43,512 nucleotides of DNA from Kamptonema formosum PCC 10802. Lineage in GTDB: Bacteria; Cyanobacteriota; Cyanobacteriia; Cyanobacteriales; Oscillatoriaceae. Each line of letters starts with the position of its first letter. Positions within the stretch are counted from its first letter, which is position 1. The translations under genes and the position numbers were made by a program. Shown piece by piece: positions 27,224 to 34,183 of this stretch. Under the pieces are notes generated by a model. The model made no database searches, was not told the origin of the DNA, and saw only the letters and a list, made by a program, of their open reading frames with translations. The stretch covers positions 111,923 to 155,434 of the forward strand of contig NZ_KB235950.1 of NCBI RefSeq assembly GCF_000332335.1, given 5' to 3'.

Positions 27224-27838
27224 TTAATTATCATAATTCTGCAATTCTGTCAAGGCATAGCGGGCGACTGCCAAAATTAAGCGGGCTTGTTCAATTTCTG
27301 ACAGCTCCGCCGGCGGGACCTGTCGCACACCGGCTACTGCCGATTCAATGGCGGCGGCTTCATTTCCCCGCATGGCGTAGGCCAAGGGTCGGGCCAGCAC
27401 CTGCAAATCTTCCTCTGCCCACTGGGGCAGCAGGGCGCGGGCGCACCGCACCAGCTTTTCCCCCAGGGAGAGGTTGGCTGGCAGCAGCTGTGCCGCGCTG
27501 TGTGCGATCTCATCTAGCCACTCCTCGGGGAGGCGGGCGGCAAACTGCCGGCGCAAAGATGCCTGGAGAGATGCGATCGCCCTGCCCGCAAGCGATTCCC
27601 CTGCGGGGGCAGCTGCCGGCCAGAGTCCCTCCAGCTGGGTGTAGAAGGCTTGCGCTTGCGCGGCTAGTTCATTTCCAGGCCAGTCTTCTAGGGCAAACTC
27701 TTGTTCCAAAGCTGCAAAGAAGGCTTCCGACTGCGGTTCTGCGGGATTCCAGGGGTAAGCTTGGTCAGCCAGCAGGAGTGTTTCTAGCAGTTCCAGTTCA
27801 GCCTGGGCTGCCGGTGGTTGAGAGTATTGAGAATCCAT
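27224..27838 (-). CDS. Unrecognised helical partner of the CHAT-FHA protein
   Basis: A 204-aa protein, acidic, rich in Ala, Leu, Glu and Gln, mostly alpha-helical by composition, with no signal peptide or membrane helix. I know no family for it. Start at ATG 27838 (MDSQYSQPPAAQ); the frame continues to 27922, but the extra residues are Arg-rich and unlike the rest. It lies 102 bp after the CHAT-FHA gene on the same strand, so it is likely a substrate, inhibitor or scaffold of that protease; this is inference from position only. No shared motif helps. Confidence 0.75.
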   Translation of the reverse strand: MDSQYSQPPAAQAELELLETLLLADQAYPWNPAEPQSEAFFAALEQEFALEDWPGNELAAQAQAFYTQLEGLWPAAAPAGESLAGRAIASLQASLRRQFAARLPEEWLDEIAHSAAQLLPANLSLGEKLVRCARALLPQWAEEDLQVLARPLAYAMRGNEAAAIESAVAGVRQVPPAELSEIEQARLILAVARYALTELQNYDN

Positions 27839-27940
27839 AGGTCTGTCGGTGGTGTGAGTGCGGCGGGCGGGTGTGCCGATTTCCCTCCGATAGCTACACC
27901 GGCACCTCAGCCAGTTCCGCAATCCGCTGTGCCAGCCGGC

Positions 27941-29572
27941 CTAATTTCCAGTGGGCGGTTGCGAGTTTTCTATGACAAAATCCCAAATCTGGCCCTGAGA
28001 ACTGCCAAATTTCAGCCGCACGCCCGAGGGCAGGGGAACTTCTTGATGGTGGACTTTTTGCCAGCCGTCCCCCACCAGCATTAAGGTGCCGTAGCGAGAA
28101 AAATCCCGCAGGAAATACACCGGCACAGCGTCGTTTGAGAGGCTGTCGCGGCAGAAAATCTCGGCGTGTCTTTGAGACACCCACCGCTCCTCTATTACTA
28201 AATCATTCTCTGACAGGCGTCCCACGCGCATCAGCCCGCCGCGAATTGGGCAAACTTTGCCAGCGGCTTCCGGCGACCGCAAAAAGGCTTGGGGGATGCG
28301 CCGCCGGATAAAGGTGGTAGAATTTTCTGGCAGGTCTGTACTCAGATCGTTTTTAGGCTCGATGAGCGCGCCGTCAAATTCTGGGTGCATGTAGAGCACC
28401 GGCAGCGTCCAAGCCGGCTGGTTGAATTTATAGAGTGTTAGCAAATGCTGTCTGGCGGCGGCGGCGGCTCTGTCCACCGGCACCCTCTCCGCCAGAGCTC
28501 TGGCAAAAGCTTGAATAAAACTCAAGGCTTCGAGATCGGCAATCTCGTCGCGCATGGCTAAAACTGCGGGCACGCCATGATGCGTGAGCACTTCCGCTAG
28601 ACTGCTGCGGGGTACCGGCTGCCGGTTGTGCCGGTCGGGTTGGGCTCCCCAGCAGGAATTGAATACCGCTAAGGTGACGCTGCGAGACACCAGGACTTGC
28701 GCCAATTCTGTGCCGCTGAGTGCCGTGTTCGCTCTCAAAAATAGCTGTCCGCCGTCGGGTGCCGGCACGCCGTGACCGGCATAAAAAAAGATATTGTAAG
28801 TGCCGGTTTTCAGGCGGTCAATCAGTTCTGCCGGTGTGGGCTGAATGAGGGTATCGACTTTGCAGGAAACTGTGCTGCAATCGCTGCTAGCAGTGTCAGT
28901 TTTTCCGCACTGCTGCAGGATTTGAGCTAGGTTAGCGGCTTCTTGCTGCAGCTGCAGGCGGGGCGGGCTGCCACCGGCTTGCGCCAGGGCGTCTTGCCCT
29001 AAAACGAGCAGGATATTTAAGAACTGACTGGTGCGCTTCTCGCAGAGGGGTTCTACATCGCTGGTGGTGCGGCTAAACAGCAGCTGCGGGTTGAGAGAAA
29101 TGGCGGGGAAGCCGGCGACGGGCTGCATGATTTCCCACGGTAAGGCGATTAAATCTGGGTCGCGAATTTCTAGCCGCAGCCGCAGGGGTTTATCCTGTCC
29201 GATGGCAATGCCCCGGCTTTGGGCGAAGCTGTTTTGAATTGAGCCGGCAAACAGCCACTGCCACAGGCTCAACCCCAGCTGCTGCATCAGCCGGCTGCTC
29301 AGTGGCTGCGAAGAGGGGGAGAGGGGGATTTCTTGCAGGGAGGCGCTGGCTGCCGTCTGGCTGGAAGGGAGAGTGGCTGGTGGCTGGAGCGTGGAAAACA
29401 GCTGCTGCCATGCGTGCCAAGTCTGGGTCAATTCGATTGGCCAAATGCAGTCCTCGTGGACGTAGCCACTGGGGTAGGGCGCTTTCAGGACCCAGATGGC
29501 GAAGTGTTCTGCCCCCGTGGCTTTTAGGCGTGCTGCGCAGAGGCTCAGGCTGGGACTCTCAGACGGAGACAT
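27941..29572 (-). CDS. CHAT protease-like domain fused to an FHA domain
   Basis: A 543-aa protein. N-terminal part (1-150) unrecognised but starts SPSLSLCAARLKATG; then a CHAT (caspase-like) domain (about 160-400) with the catalytic pair His267 (YAGHG) and Cys307 (FNSCWGA); then an FHA domain (about 430-540; RVGRLSENDLVI, VSQRHAE, SRYGTLML). CHAT proteins are separase/caspase relatives that cleave partner proteins after activation. FHA binds phosphothreonine. So it is probably a protease tethered to a phosphorylated partner. It is followed by a small helical protein gene. The catalytic residues are intact. Confidence 0.9.
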   Translation of the reverse strand: MSPSESPSLSLCAARLKATGAEHFAIWVLKAPYPSGYVHEDCIWPIELTQTWHAWQQLFSTLQPPATLPSSQTAASASLQEIPLSPSSQPLSSRLMQQLGLSLWQWLFAGSIQNSFAQSRGIAIGQDKPLRLRLEIRDPDLIALPWEIMQPVAGFPAISLNPQLLFSRTTSDVEPLCEKRTSQFLNILLVLGQDALAQAGGSPPRLQLQQEAANLAQILQQCGKTDTASSDCSTVSCKVDTLIQPTPAELIDRLKTGTYNIFFYAGHGVPAPDGGQLFLRANTALSGTELAQVLVSRSVTLAVFNSCWGAQPDRHNRQPVPRSSLAEVLTHHGVPAVLAMRDEIADLEALSFIQAFARALAERVPVDRAAAAARQHLLTLYKFNQPAWTLPVLYMHPEFDGALIEPKNDLSTDLPENSTTFIRRRIPQAFLRSPEAAGKVCPIRGGLMRVGRLSENDLVIEERWVSQRHAEIFCRDSLSNDAVPVYFLRDFSRYGTLMLVGDGWQKVHHQEVPLPSGVRLKFGSSQGQIWDFVIENSQPPTGN

Positions 29573-30195
29573 TCAAAACTGAGGGTGGTAGGAGCTTTTC
29601 TCTCAGTGTATCTGTTCTGTGGCGGCGTGCGATGGCGATTGCCGGTGCGCCGGCGCGACCGAAATCCCGCCTCTGACCCAGATTTGCTAGAAGTTCGCTC
29701 TCGGAAAACCGTCATGCAACCGACTTGCCATTAAAATTCGATTCTTGTTTTGTGCGCCTGACAGTAAGGGAGATAAAATGGTAATATGCCGTATATAGCG
29801 GTTCTCAGTTGGATGAACTATAGTCCAGAAACCCGGTTTCTTTAAGAAACCGGGTTTCTCTGTACCTCACTAATATGAGAAACGCTATAATGCGAACAGC
29901 AGTGGCCTCGCTCGTTCCGCCGCACAAGTGGGGGACAATCTGCCGGCTGGCTGGGAGCTATTAACGTTCAGGAGTGTCAGAAAACACACGCAGTATTCAC
30001 TGGGGAAAGACAGCGATACTGTGGCGGTTAATTTTATTAAAGTTTCCGTTTGAAATTGAGCCCATGCCGGCTCACCTCGGCCACCGGCAGCGGCGGGCTG
30101 TAGCCCTATAAAATCATTGTATCACAGCGAGCAACATCTAGCAATCCCTAGCGATAAAATATTATCTGCCTAACGTTACGAGACAGCCATCTTCT
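29573..30195. other. 620-bp spacer between divergent genes
   Basis: Holds a family-A element (29794-29889) and otherwise no gene. Promoters of the CHAT-FHA gene (minus) and the ferritin-like gene (plus) should lie at its two ends. Confidence 0.6.
29794..29889. mobile_element. MITE-like family A element, 96 bp
   Basis: Terminal inverted repeats TATAGCGGTTCTCA and TGAGAAACGCTATA (13 of 14 paired) enclose the GAAACCCGGTTTC palindrome. Same length as the copy at 30962-31057. No coding capacity. Confidence 0.85.
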
Positions 30196-30948
30196 ATGAA
30201 CTTCTGGACTCATCTGCTGCACCTTGCCGGTTCTGGCGCTGCTGCCTATTTCTCGGCGCGGAATTTGCGCGATCCCCTGACTCGACCGAATACCCTAGCG
30301 GGGTTACAGCTGGCAGAATCCGGTTCGGTTCCGTTTCTGGAAGCGCTCAGCCAGCGCGCTGCGCGTGAGGGGGATACTTGGCTGGCAGAGAAACTGGAGC
30401 GCCACGCAGCTGATGAGCGCCGGCACGGGCAGATTTTCGCCCAAGCGCTGAAACAGCTGAACAAGCAAGTGATTGACTTCAAGAGTCTGCCCAAGACTGA
30501 TGGGGGCAAGCAAGAGAAACCGAAGCGCAGCCCGTTTTTTGCTGCCTACTTTGAGGGCTATGAGCAAGAGCAATTGAAGCCCGATACGATTGACTGGACG
30601 GTGTTTTTTGCTAGCACGTATATCCTGGAATTGGATGCGAGCAAGGATTTCGAGCGCATGGCGAATGTGCTGCCTGAGGATGAGCCGCGCAGCGCTTCGC
30701 TGAAGAAGGGAATGCTGAGTGTCGCTAAGGATGAAACCGGCCATGCGGCTTATTTGTATGAGGCAATGCAGCGCCGGCTGCCGGCGGCTGCGGTGGAGCG
30801 GGAGATCTGTGAGTGGCGCACCCGCAAGGTGAGTGCGCTGCTGGCGATGGTTGGCAGTTTTGTGCGAGGAGAAGAGCGCCCTTCTTTGGTTCAGGATGGT
30901 GCGCCGGCGGATCTGTCTGAGTCCGGCGCTTCCATTGCGGCGGCTTAG
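30196..30948 (+). CDS. Ferritin-like di-iron protein (MiaE-type fold)
   Basis: A 250-aa protein. The four-helix di-iron pattern is visible: LAESGSVPFLE (first Glu), ERHAADERRH (Glu and His), STYILELDA (Glu) and DETGHAAYLYE (ExxH). The spacing fits the ferritin-like superfamily, close to tRNA hydroxylase MiaE and related oxygenases, but also to other proteins. The substrate is unknown. The C-terminal 40 residues (PSLVQDGAPADLSE) are probably flexible. It is alone on the plus strand between two family-A elements. Confidence 0.8.
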   Translation: MNFWTHLLHLAGSGAAAYFSARNLRDPLTRPNTLAGLQLAESGSVPFLEALSQRAAREGDTWLAEKLERHAADERRHGQIFAQALKQLNKQVIDFKSLPKTDGGKQEKPKRSPFFAAYFEGYEQEQLKPDTIDWTVFFASTYILELDASKDFERMANVLPEDEPRSASLKKGMLSVAKDETGHAAYLYEAMQRRLPAAAVEREICEWRTRKVSALLAMVGSFVRGEERPSLVQDGAPADLSESGASIAAA

Positions 30949-30961
30949 GGCAATTTCAATT

Positions 30962-31057
30962 TATAGCGGTTTTCATCTGAGTGAGGTGCTGAGAAACCCG
31001 GTTTCTTTAAGAAACCGGGTTTCTGGCATGTACTCGATCCAACTGAAAACCGCTATA
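30962..31057. mobile_element. MITE-like family A element, 96 bp
   Basis: Perfect 14-bp terminal repeats TATAGCGGTTTTCA and TGAAAACCGCTATA enclose the same core palindrome (about 30992-31024). It begins 13 bp after the stop of the ferritin-like gene. Confidence 0.88.
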
Positions 31058-31103
31058 ATCGCGCGATAAGAGAGCATCTCTCGCAGCGCAAACAAGACGT
31101 GTG

Positions 31104-31125
31104 GGGACGCGACAGGTCGCGTCCC
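31104..31125. repeat. Hairpin GGGACGCGAC / GTCGCGTCCC
   Basis: A perfect 10-bp stem with a 2-base loop between convergent genes. Part of the dispersed 'GTCGCGTCCC' type seen also near 27050. Confidence 0.7.
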
Positions 31126-31221
31126 TACATTGCCAGCAGGCTGTCTTTTATTCAGGTGGAGTTTTAGCTGTTATGCTTTTAATCTGCTTGGGAGAGAAAG
31201 GAGGCAGAGCCTCCAGAACTT

Positions 31222-31246
31222 CGTTCCCAGGCGGAGCCTGGGAACG
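31222..31246. repeat. Hairpin CGTTCCCAGGC / GCCTGGGAACG
   Basis: A perfect 11-bp stem, loop GGA, 22 bp beyond the stop of the minus-strand gene ending at 31269. Dispersed repeat common in cyanobacteria; it may act as a terminator. Confidence 0.7.
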
Positions 31247-31268
31247 AGAGGAAGCAAGGAAATTGGGA

Positions 31269-31658
31269 TTAGACGGCTGTTTTAATGCCAGACTCTAGAT
31301 TTTGCGGCTCCAGGTCGCTATTCATTGTCTCGCCATCTGAGCTGAAGGTATTCCAGCTGTTGGGGATGACTGTAGAGACGTAGGGATCGAGGGGATACGG
31401 AGGAGAATACACAATTTTGACGTGATCCGCATAGACGTACCAACTGTTGAAGCCCTTGAAGGCAATGTCCTTGAGGGTAATCTTGATGTGATTCTCTGGT
31501 TGCCCAGTTAAGTAAGCCAGAATAACCAGAGTGGTTCCTTGAGGAATCATCTGCTTCTGCGAATCTGGCAGAGTGCTGGATTGGGCTGTGCTTTGCTTGA
31601 GGAAGGTATCTCTGAGAAAGTGTAGTCTTACGGTCATTGGTGTGTCGTTTGGTAACAT
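31269..31658 (-). CDS. Small single-domain protein of a cyanobacterial cell-wall-enzyme-associated type
   Basis: A 129-aa protein with the pattern DTFLKxxxxQSSxLPxxxKxxIPxGTxL...FKGFNSWYVYADHVKI, a small beta-rich domain that I recall as repeated in cyanobacterial lysozyme- and peptidase-type proteins. Here it stands alone, without a catalytic domain. No signal peptide seen. Start ATG 31658 (GGA 7 bases before it) or ATG 31637 (MTVRLHFLRD). The lysozyme gene at 33271 is nearby but not in an operon with it. Function unknown. Confidence 0.7.
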   Translation of the reverse strand: MLPNDTPMTVRLHFLRDTFLKQSTAQSSTLPDSQKQMIPQGTTLVILAYLTGQPENHIKITLKDIAFKGFNSWYVYADHVKIVYSPPYPLDPYVSTVIPNSWNTFSSDGETMNSDLEPQNLESGIKTAV

Positions 31659-32082
31659 TCAACATTCCGGGTTTTCTGGGATAACACGCAGACATCCGGA
31701 AAGTTCACAAAAAAAAATACGTGAATATACTGAAGAACCTGAGGGGCAGCTTGCCACAACCTGTCAACCAGCCGGTCTGTTCCAATCGGGGAAGCCTAGA
31801 TTCTGGTCTGTTCAGAAATAGGCTGGCAGTGGCTGTGAGTTCCCCGTCTAGCAAACAGCCGGTGTCCACGGCTGCCGAAGGGCTCGCTCAGCGCGGCTGA
31901 GGCTTTCGGAGTGGGAGTTCAGCGATTGACGGCATAAATTTATTGCAGTCCCCCCCTGCAGTAGTCTAGATTAGTAGATTGTCTTTCATGTCCCCCGGTG
32001 CGGGACAGGCGTCTCGCACCTCCGGCACGCGCCGCCCCACCCTTCGAGAGTGAGGGCGCTAATCCTTCCCATTTACTGCTTT
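31659..32082. other. 420-bp spacer between divergent genes
   Basis: No gene or clear repeat seen. Promoters for the small gene (minus) and hemC (plus) should be here. Confidence 0.5.
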
Positions 32083-33060
32083 ATGTCGTCAACTGTTTCC
32101 GCTCCCACACCCACCGTTCGCATCGGTTCCCGCAAAAGCCAACTCGCCCTGGTTCAAACCTACTGGGTGCGAGAACAGCTCCAGCAGCGCTTCCCGGAGC
32201 GCAGTTTTGAAGTCCACACCATGTCCACTCAGGGAGACAAAATCCTCGATGTCGCTTTGGCCAAGATTGGCGATAAGGGGCTGTTTACCAAGGAATTGGA
32301 GCTGGGAATGCTCAACAACGAGACGGACTTCGCTGTGCATTCCCTGAAAGATTTGCCCACCAATTTGCCGGAAGGGTTGGTGCTCGGATGCGTCACGGAA
32401 CGGGAAAACCCCGCTGACGCCCTTGTGGTTCACGAAAAGCACAGAGACAAGCAGCTCTCCACGCTGCCGGCGGGCGCTGTGGTGGGCACTTCTTCGCTGC
32501 GACGCCTCGCCCAGTTGCGCCACCACTTCCCCCACTTGGAGTTTAAGGATGTCCGGGGGAACCTGAATACGCGGCTGGCGAAATTGGATGCCGGTGAGTA
32601 CGACGCCCTGATTTTGGCGTATGCCGGCTTGCACCGGCTCGAAATGAGCGATCGCATCCATCAAGTCATCCCGCCGGAAATCTCCCTGCACGCTGTCGGG
32701 CAAGGTGCCCTCGGCATTGAGTGCCGCGCCGGCGACACGGAAACCCTCAATCTGATTAAATCGCTGGAACACACCCCCACCGCCCAGCGCTGCTACGCGG
32801 AACGCGCTTTCTTGCGCACACTTGAAGGCGGCTGTCAAGTTCCTATTGGGGTGAACACCCACATTGAAGGGGAGCAGCTGACTTTAACCGGCATGGTTGC
32901 CAGTCTGGATGGCAAGCGACTGGTGAGAGATACCGTCACCGGCGCGGCTGAGAGCGCTGAGCAGCTGGGCGTGGAGCTCGCGAGCCGGTTGCGGCAAATG
33001 GGTGCCCAGGAAATTTTGGATGAAATCTTCGCCCAAATCCAGCGGAGCGAGCGATTTTAG
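32083..33060 (+). CDS. hemC: Porphobilinogen deaminase (hydroxymethylbilane synthase)
   Basis: A 325-aa enzyme that joins four porphobilinogens into hydroxymethylbilane on the way to haem and chlorophyll. Motifs: [23 protein letters not shown] (with the catalytic Asp-loop), [23 protein letters not shown], and [10 protein letters not shown], whose Cys251 carries the dipyrromethane cofactor. Start chosen at ATG 32083 ([15 protein letters not shown]) because the family begins there; the frame is open to 32050. Single gene, with no other haem gene nearby. Confidence 0.98.
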   Translation: MSSTVSAPTPTVRIGSRKSQLALVQTYWVREQLQQRFPERSFEVHTMSTQGDKILDVALAKIGDKGLFTKELELGMLNNETDFAVHSLKDLPTNLPEGLVLGCVTERENPADALVVHEKHRDKQLSTLPAGAVVGTSSLRRLAQLRHHFPHLEFKDVRGNLNTRLAKLDAGEYDALILAYAGLHRLEMSDRIHQVIPPEISLHAVGQGALGIECRAGDTETLNLIKSLEHTPTAQRCYAERAFLRTLEGGCQVPIGVNTHIEGEQLTLTGMVASLDGKRLVRDTVTGAAESAEQLGVELASRLRQMGAQEILDEIFAQIQRSERF

Positions 33061-33270
33061 ATTTTGGATTTTGGATTTTCGATTGGGTTCCTGATGAGAG
33101 CTAGATGCGGTCGAATCTCACCAGTAGCTCAATGGTTAAAACCCGCAGATGAACGCCGATGAATGCAGATATAGCGTAGCGGAGCGGAGAAACCGGGTTT
33201 CTTACAGCAACCCGGTTTCTGGCTCAGGGAAAGCGTTGATCTGGGGAGATTAAAATCCAAAATCTAGAAT
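33061..33270. other. Spacer with repeat fragments
   Basis: Short words GATTTTGGATTTT (after hemC) and AAAATCCAAAATC (before the lysozyme gene) are inverted copies about 180 bp apart. Between them lie a degenerate GAAACCGGGTTTC pair (about 33189-33222) and a CGCAGATGAACGC word. No gene. Confidence 0.55.
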
Positions 33271-33984
33271 ATGGCTCAATCACTTGATGGCTTTCAAACC
33301 GCTCTGCGATTCACGCTCCAGTGGGAAGGGGGCGCAACCCCTAGCGGTACGGTGAATCGCGGAATTATGCAAGTTACTTACGATACTTATCGCAAACGGA
33401 AAAGTCTGCCCCTGCAGCCGGTGCTGAAAATTACGGAGACTGAGGTTGAGGATATTTACTATAATGATTACTGGAAAGCTTCTAAAGCGGATACGATGTG
33501 TCTGCCGCTCGCAATTGTTCACTTTGACAGCGCTGTGAATTTTGGCATCACCGGCAGCCTTAAACTGTTGCAAGAAGCGCTGGGCGTTTTGCCCGTTGAT
33601 GGCAAATTTGGCCAGAAAACAGTGGCAGCGCTGGAGAAGAAAAACACTCTGGAAACTGCGAAACTTTACTGTCAAGCTCGTATTGATGCCCGTCACGAGA
33701 GAGTTCAGAAAAATCCCAGCGACAGCCGATATCTTAAGGGATGGCTGAGGCGGGATAATGATTTGCTGCAAGTGATCAGTCAGCTGGATGGTGAAGCTGC
33801 TTCCAAGGCGGATGCGGGGAAAACGGAAGAGGCGAAGAAGGACTCATCCCCAGCGCCGGTGACGCCTTCATCTCCCCCTTCGTCGGGTGTAAGTGCTGAA
33901 AATAAAGAGAAGATTGCTGATAAATTAGAGCAGGCTATCAGTTTGCTGCACGAAATCGCTGAGCTTTTAAAGCAGTCTAAGTAA
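33271..33984 (+). CDS. GH108-type lysozyme (N-acetylmuramidase) with a coiled-coil tail
   Basis: A 237-aa protein. The first 165 residues fit the glycosyl hydrolase 108 plus PG_binding_3 family: LQWEGG carries the catalytic Glu19, followed by VNRGIMQVTYDTYRK, YYNDYWKAS, DSAVNFGITGSLKLLQ and VDGKFGQKTVAALE. The tail (about 175-237) is Lys/Ala/Ser/Pro-rich, then a short coiled coil (KIADKLEQAISLLHEIAELL). It cuts peptidoglycan. There is no signal peptide, as in phage endolysins and contractile-tail-associated lysozymes, but no phage gene is near. Confidence 0.88.
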   Translation: MAQSLDGFQTALRFTLQWEGGATPSGTVNRGIMQVTYDTYRKRKSLPLQPVLKITETEVEDIYYNDYWKASKADTMCLPLAIVHFDSAVNFGITGSLKLLQEALGVLPVDGKFGQKTVAALEKKNTLETAKLYCQARIDARHERVQKNPSDSRYLKGWLRRDNDLLQVISQLDGEAASKADAGKTEEAKKDSSPAPVTPSSPPSSGVSAENKEKIADKLEQAISLLHEIAELLKQSK

Positions 33985-33990
33985 CTTGTA

Positions 33991-34011
33991 GCGTTCCGCT
34001 TCGCGGAACGC
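33991..34011 (+). terminator. Hairpin just after the lysozyme gene
   Basis: GCGTTCCGC-TTC-GCGGAACGC, a perfect 9-bp stem, 6 bp after the stop. No T-run follows. Its arm resembles that of the hairpin at 13724. Confidence 0.45.
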
Positions 34012-34043
34012 ACCGGGATCATCCTGTTTTGCAAAGACTGTCA

Positions 34044-34143
34044 CCCTCACCCCCCTAACCCCCCTCTCCCAGGGCGGGAGAGGGGGGAAAAATCAAGAAT
34101 TCTCCCCTCTCCCCTTGTGGGAGAGGGGTTGGGGGTGAGGGGG
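34044..34143. repeat. Large inverted repeat between convergent genes
   Basis: C-rich left arm (CCCTCACCCCCCTAACC then CCCTCTCCCA) pairs with the G-rich right arm (GGGAGAGGGGTTGGGGGTG); a smaller hairpin is nested in each half. A known kind of dispersed cyanobacterial repeat; here it may end transcription from both sides. Confidence 0.75.
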
Positions 34144-34183
34144 ATTATAAAAATGGGATGCTCCCTAATACACCCCATTGTGT

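Larger units (their letters stand above)
30949..31268. other. 320-bp spacer with three palindromes
   Basis: Contains the family-A element 30962-31057 and hairpins 31104-31125 and 31222-31246. Flanked by convergent genes. No gene seen. Confidence 0.7.

Noticed and set aside
33100-33145. tRNA-like words (GGTCGAATC then AGCTCAATGGTTAAA)
   Set aside because: They resemble a T-loop and a D-arm, but in the wrong order, and no cloverleaf or acceptor stem forms. A permuted tRNA is not supported.
33271-33984. Prophage lysis gene
   Set aside because: The GH108 lysozyme lacks a signal peptide, as in phages, but no holin, tail, capsid, terminase or integrase gene is in the window.
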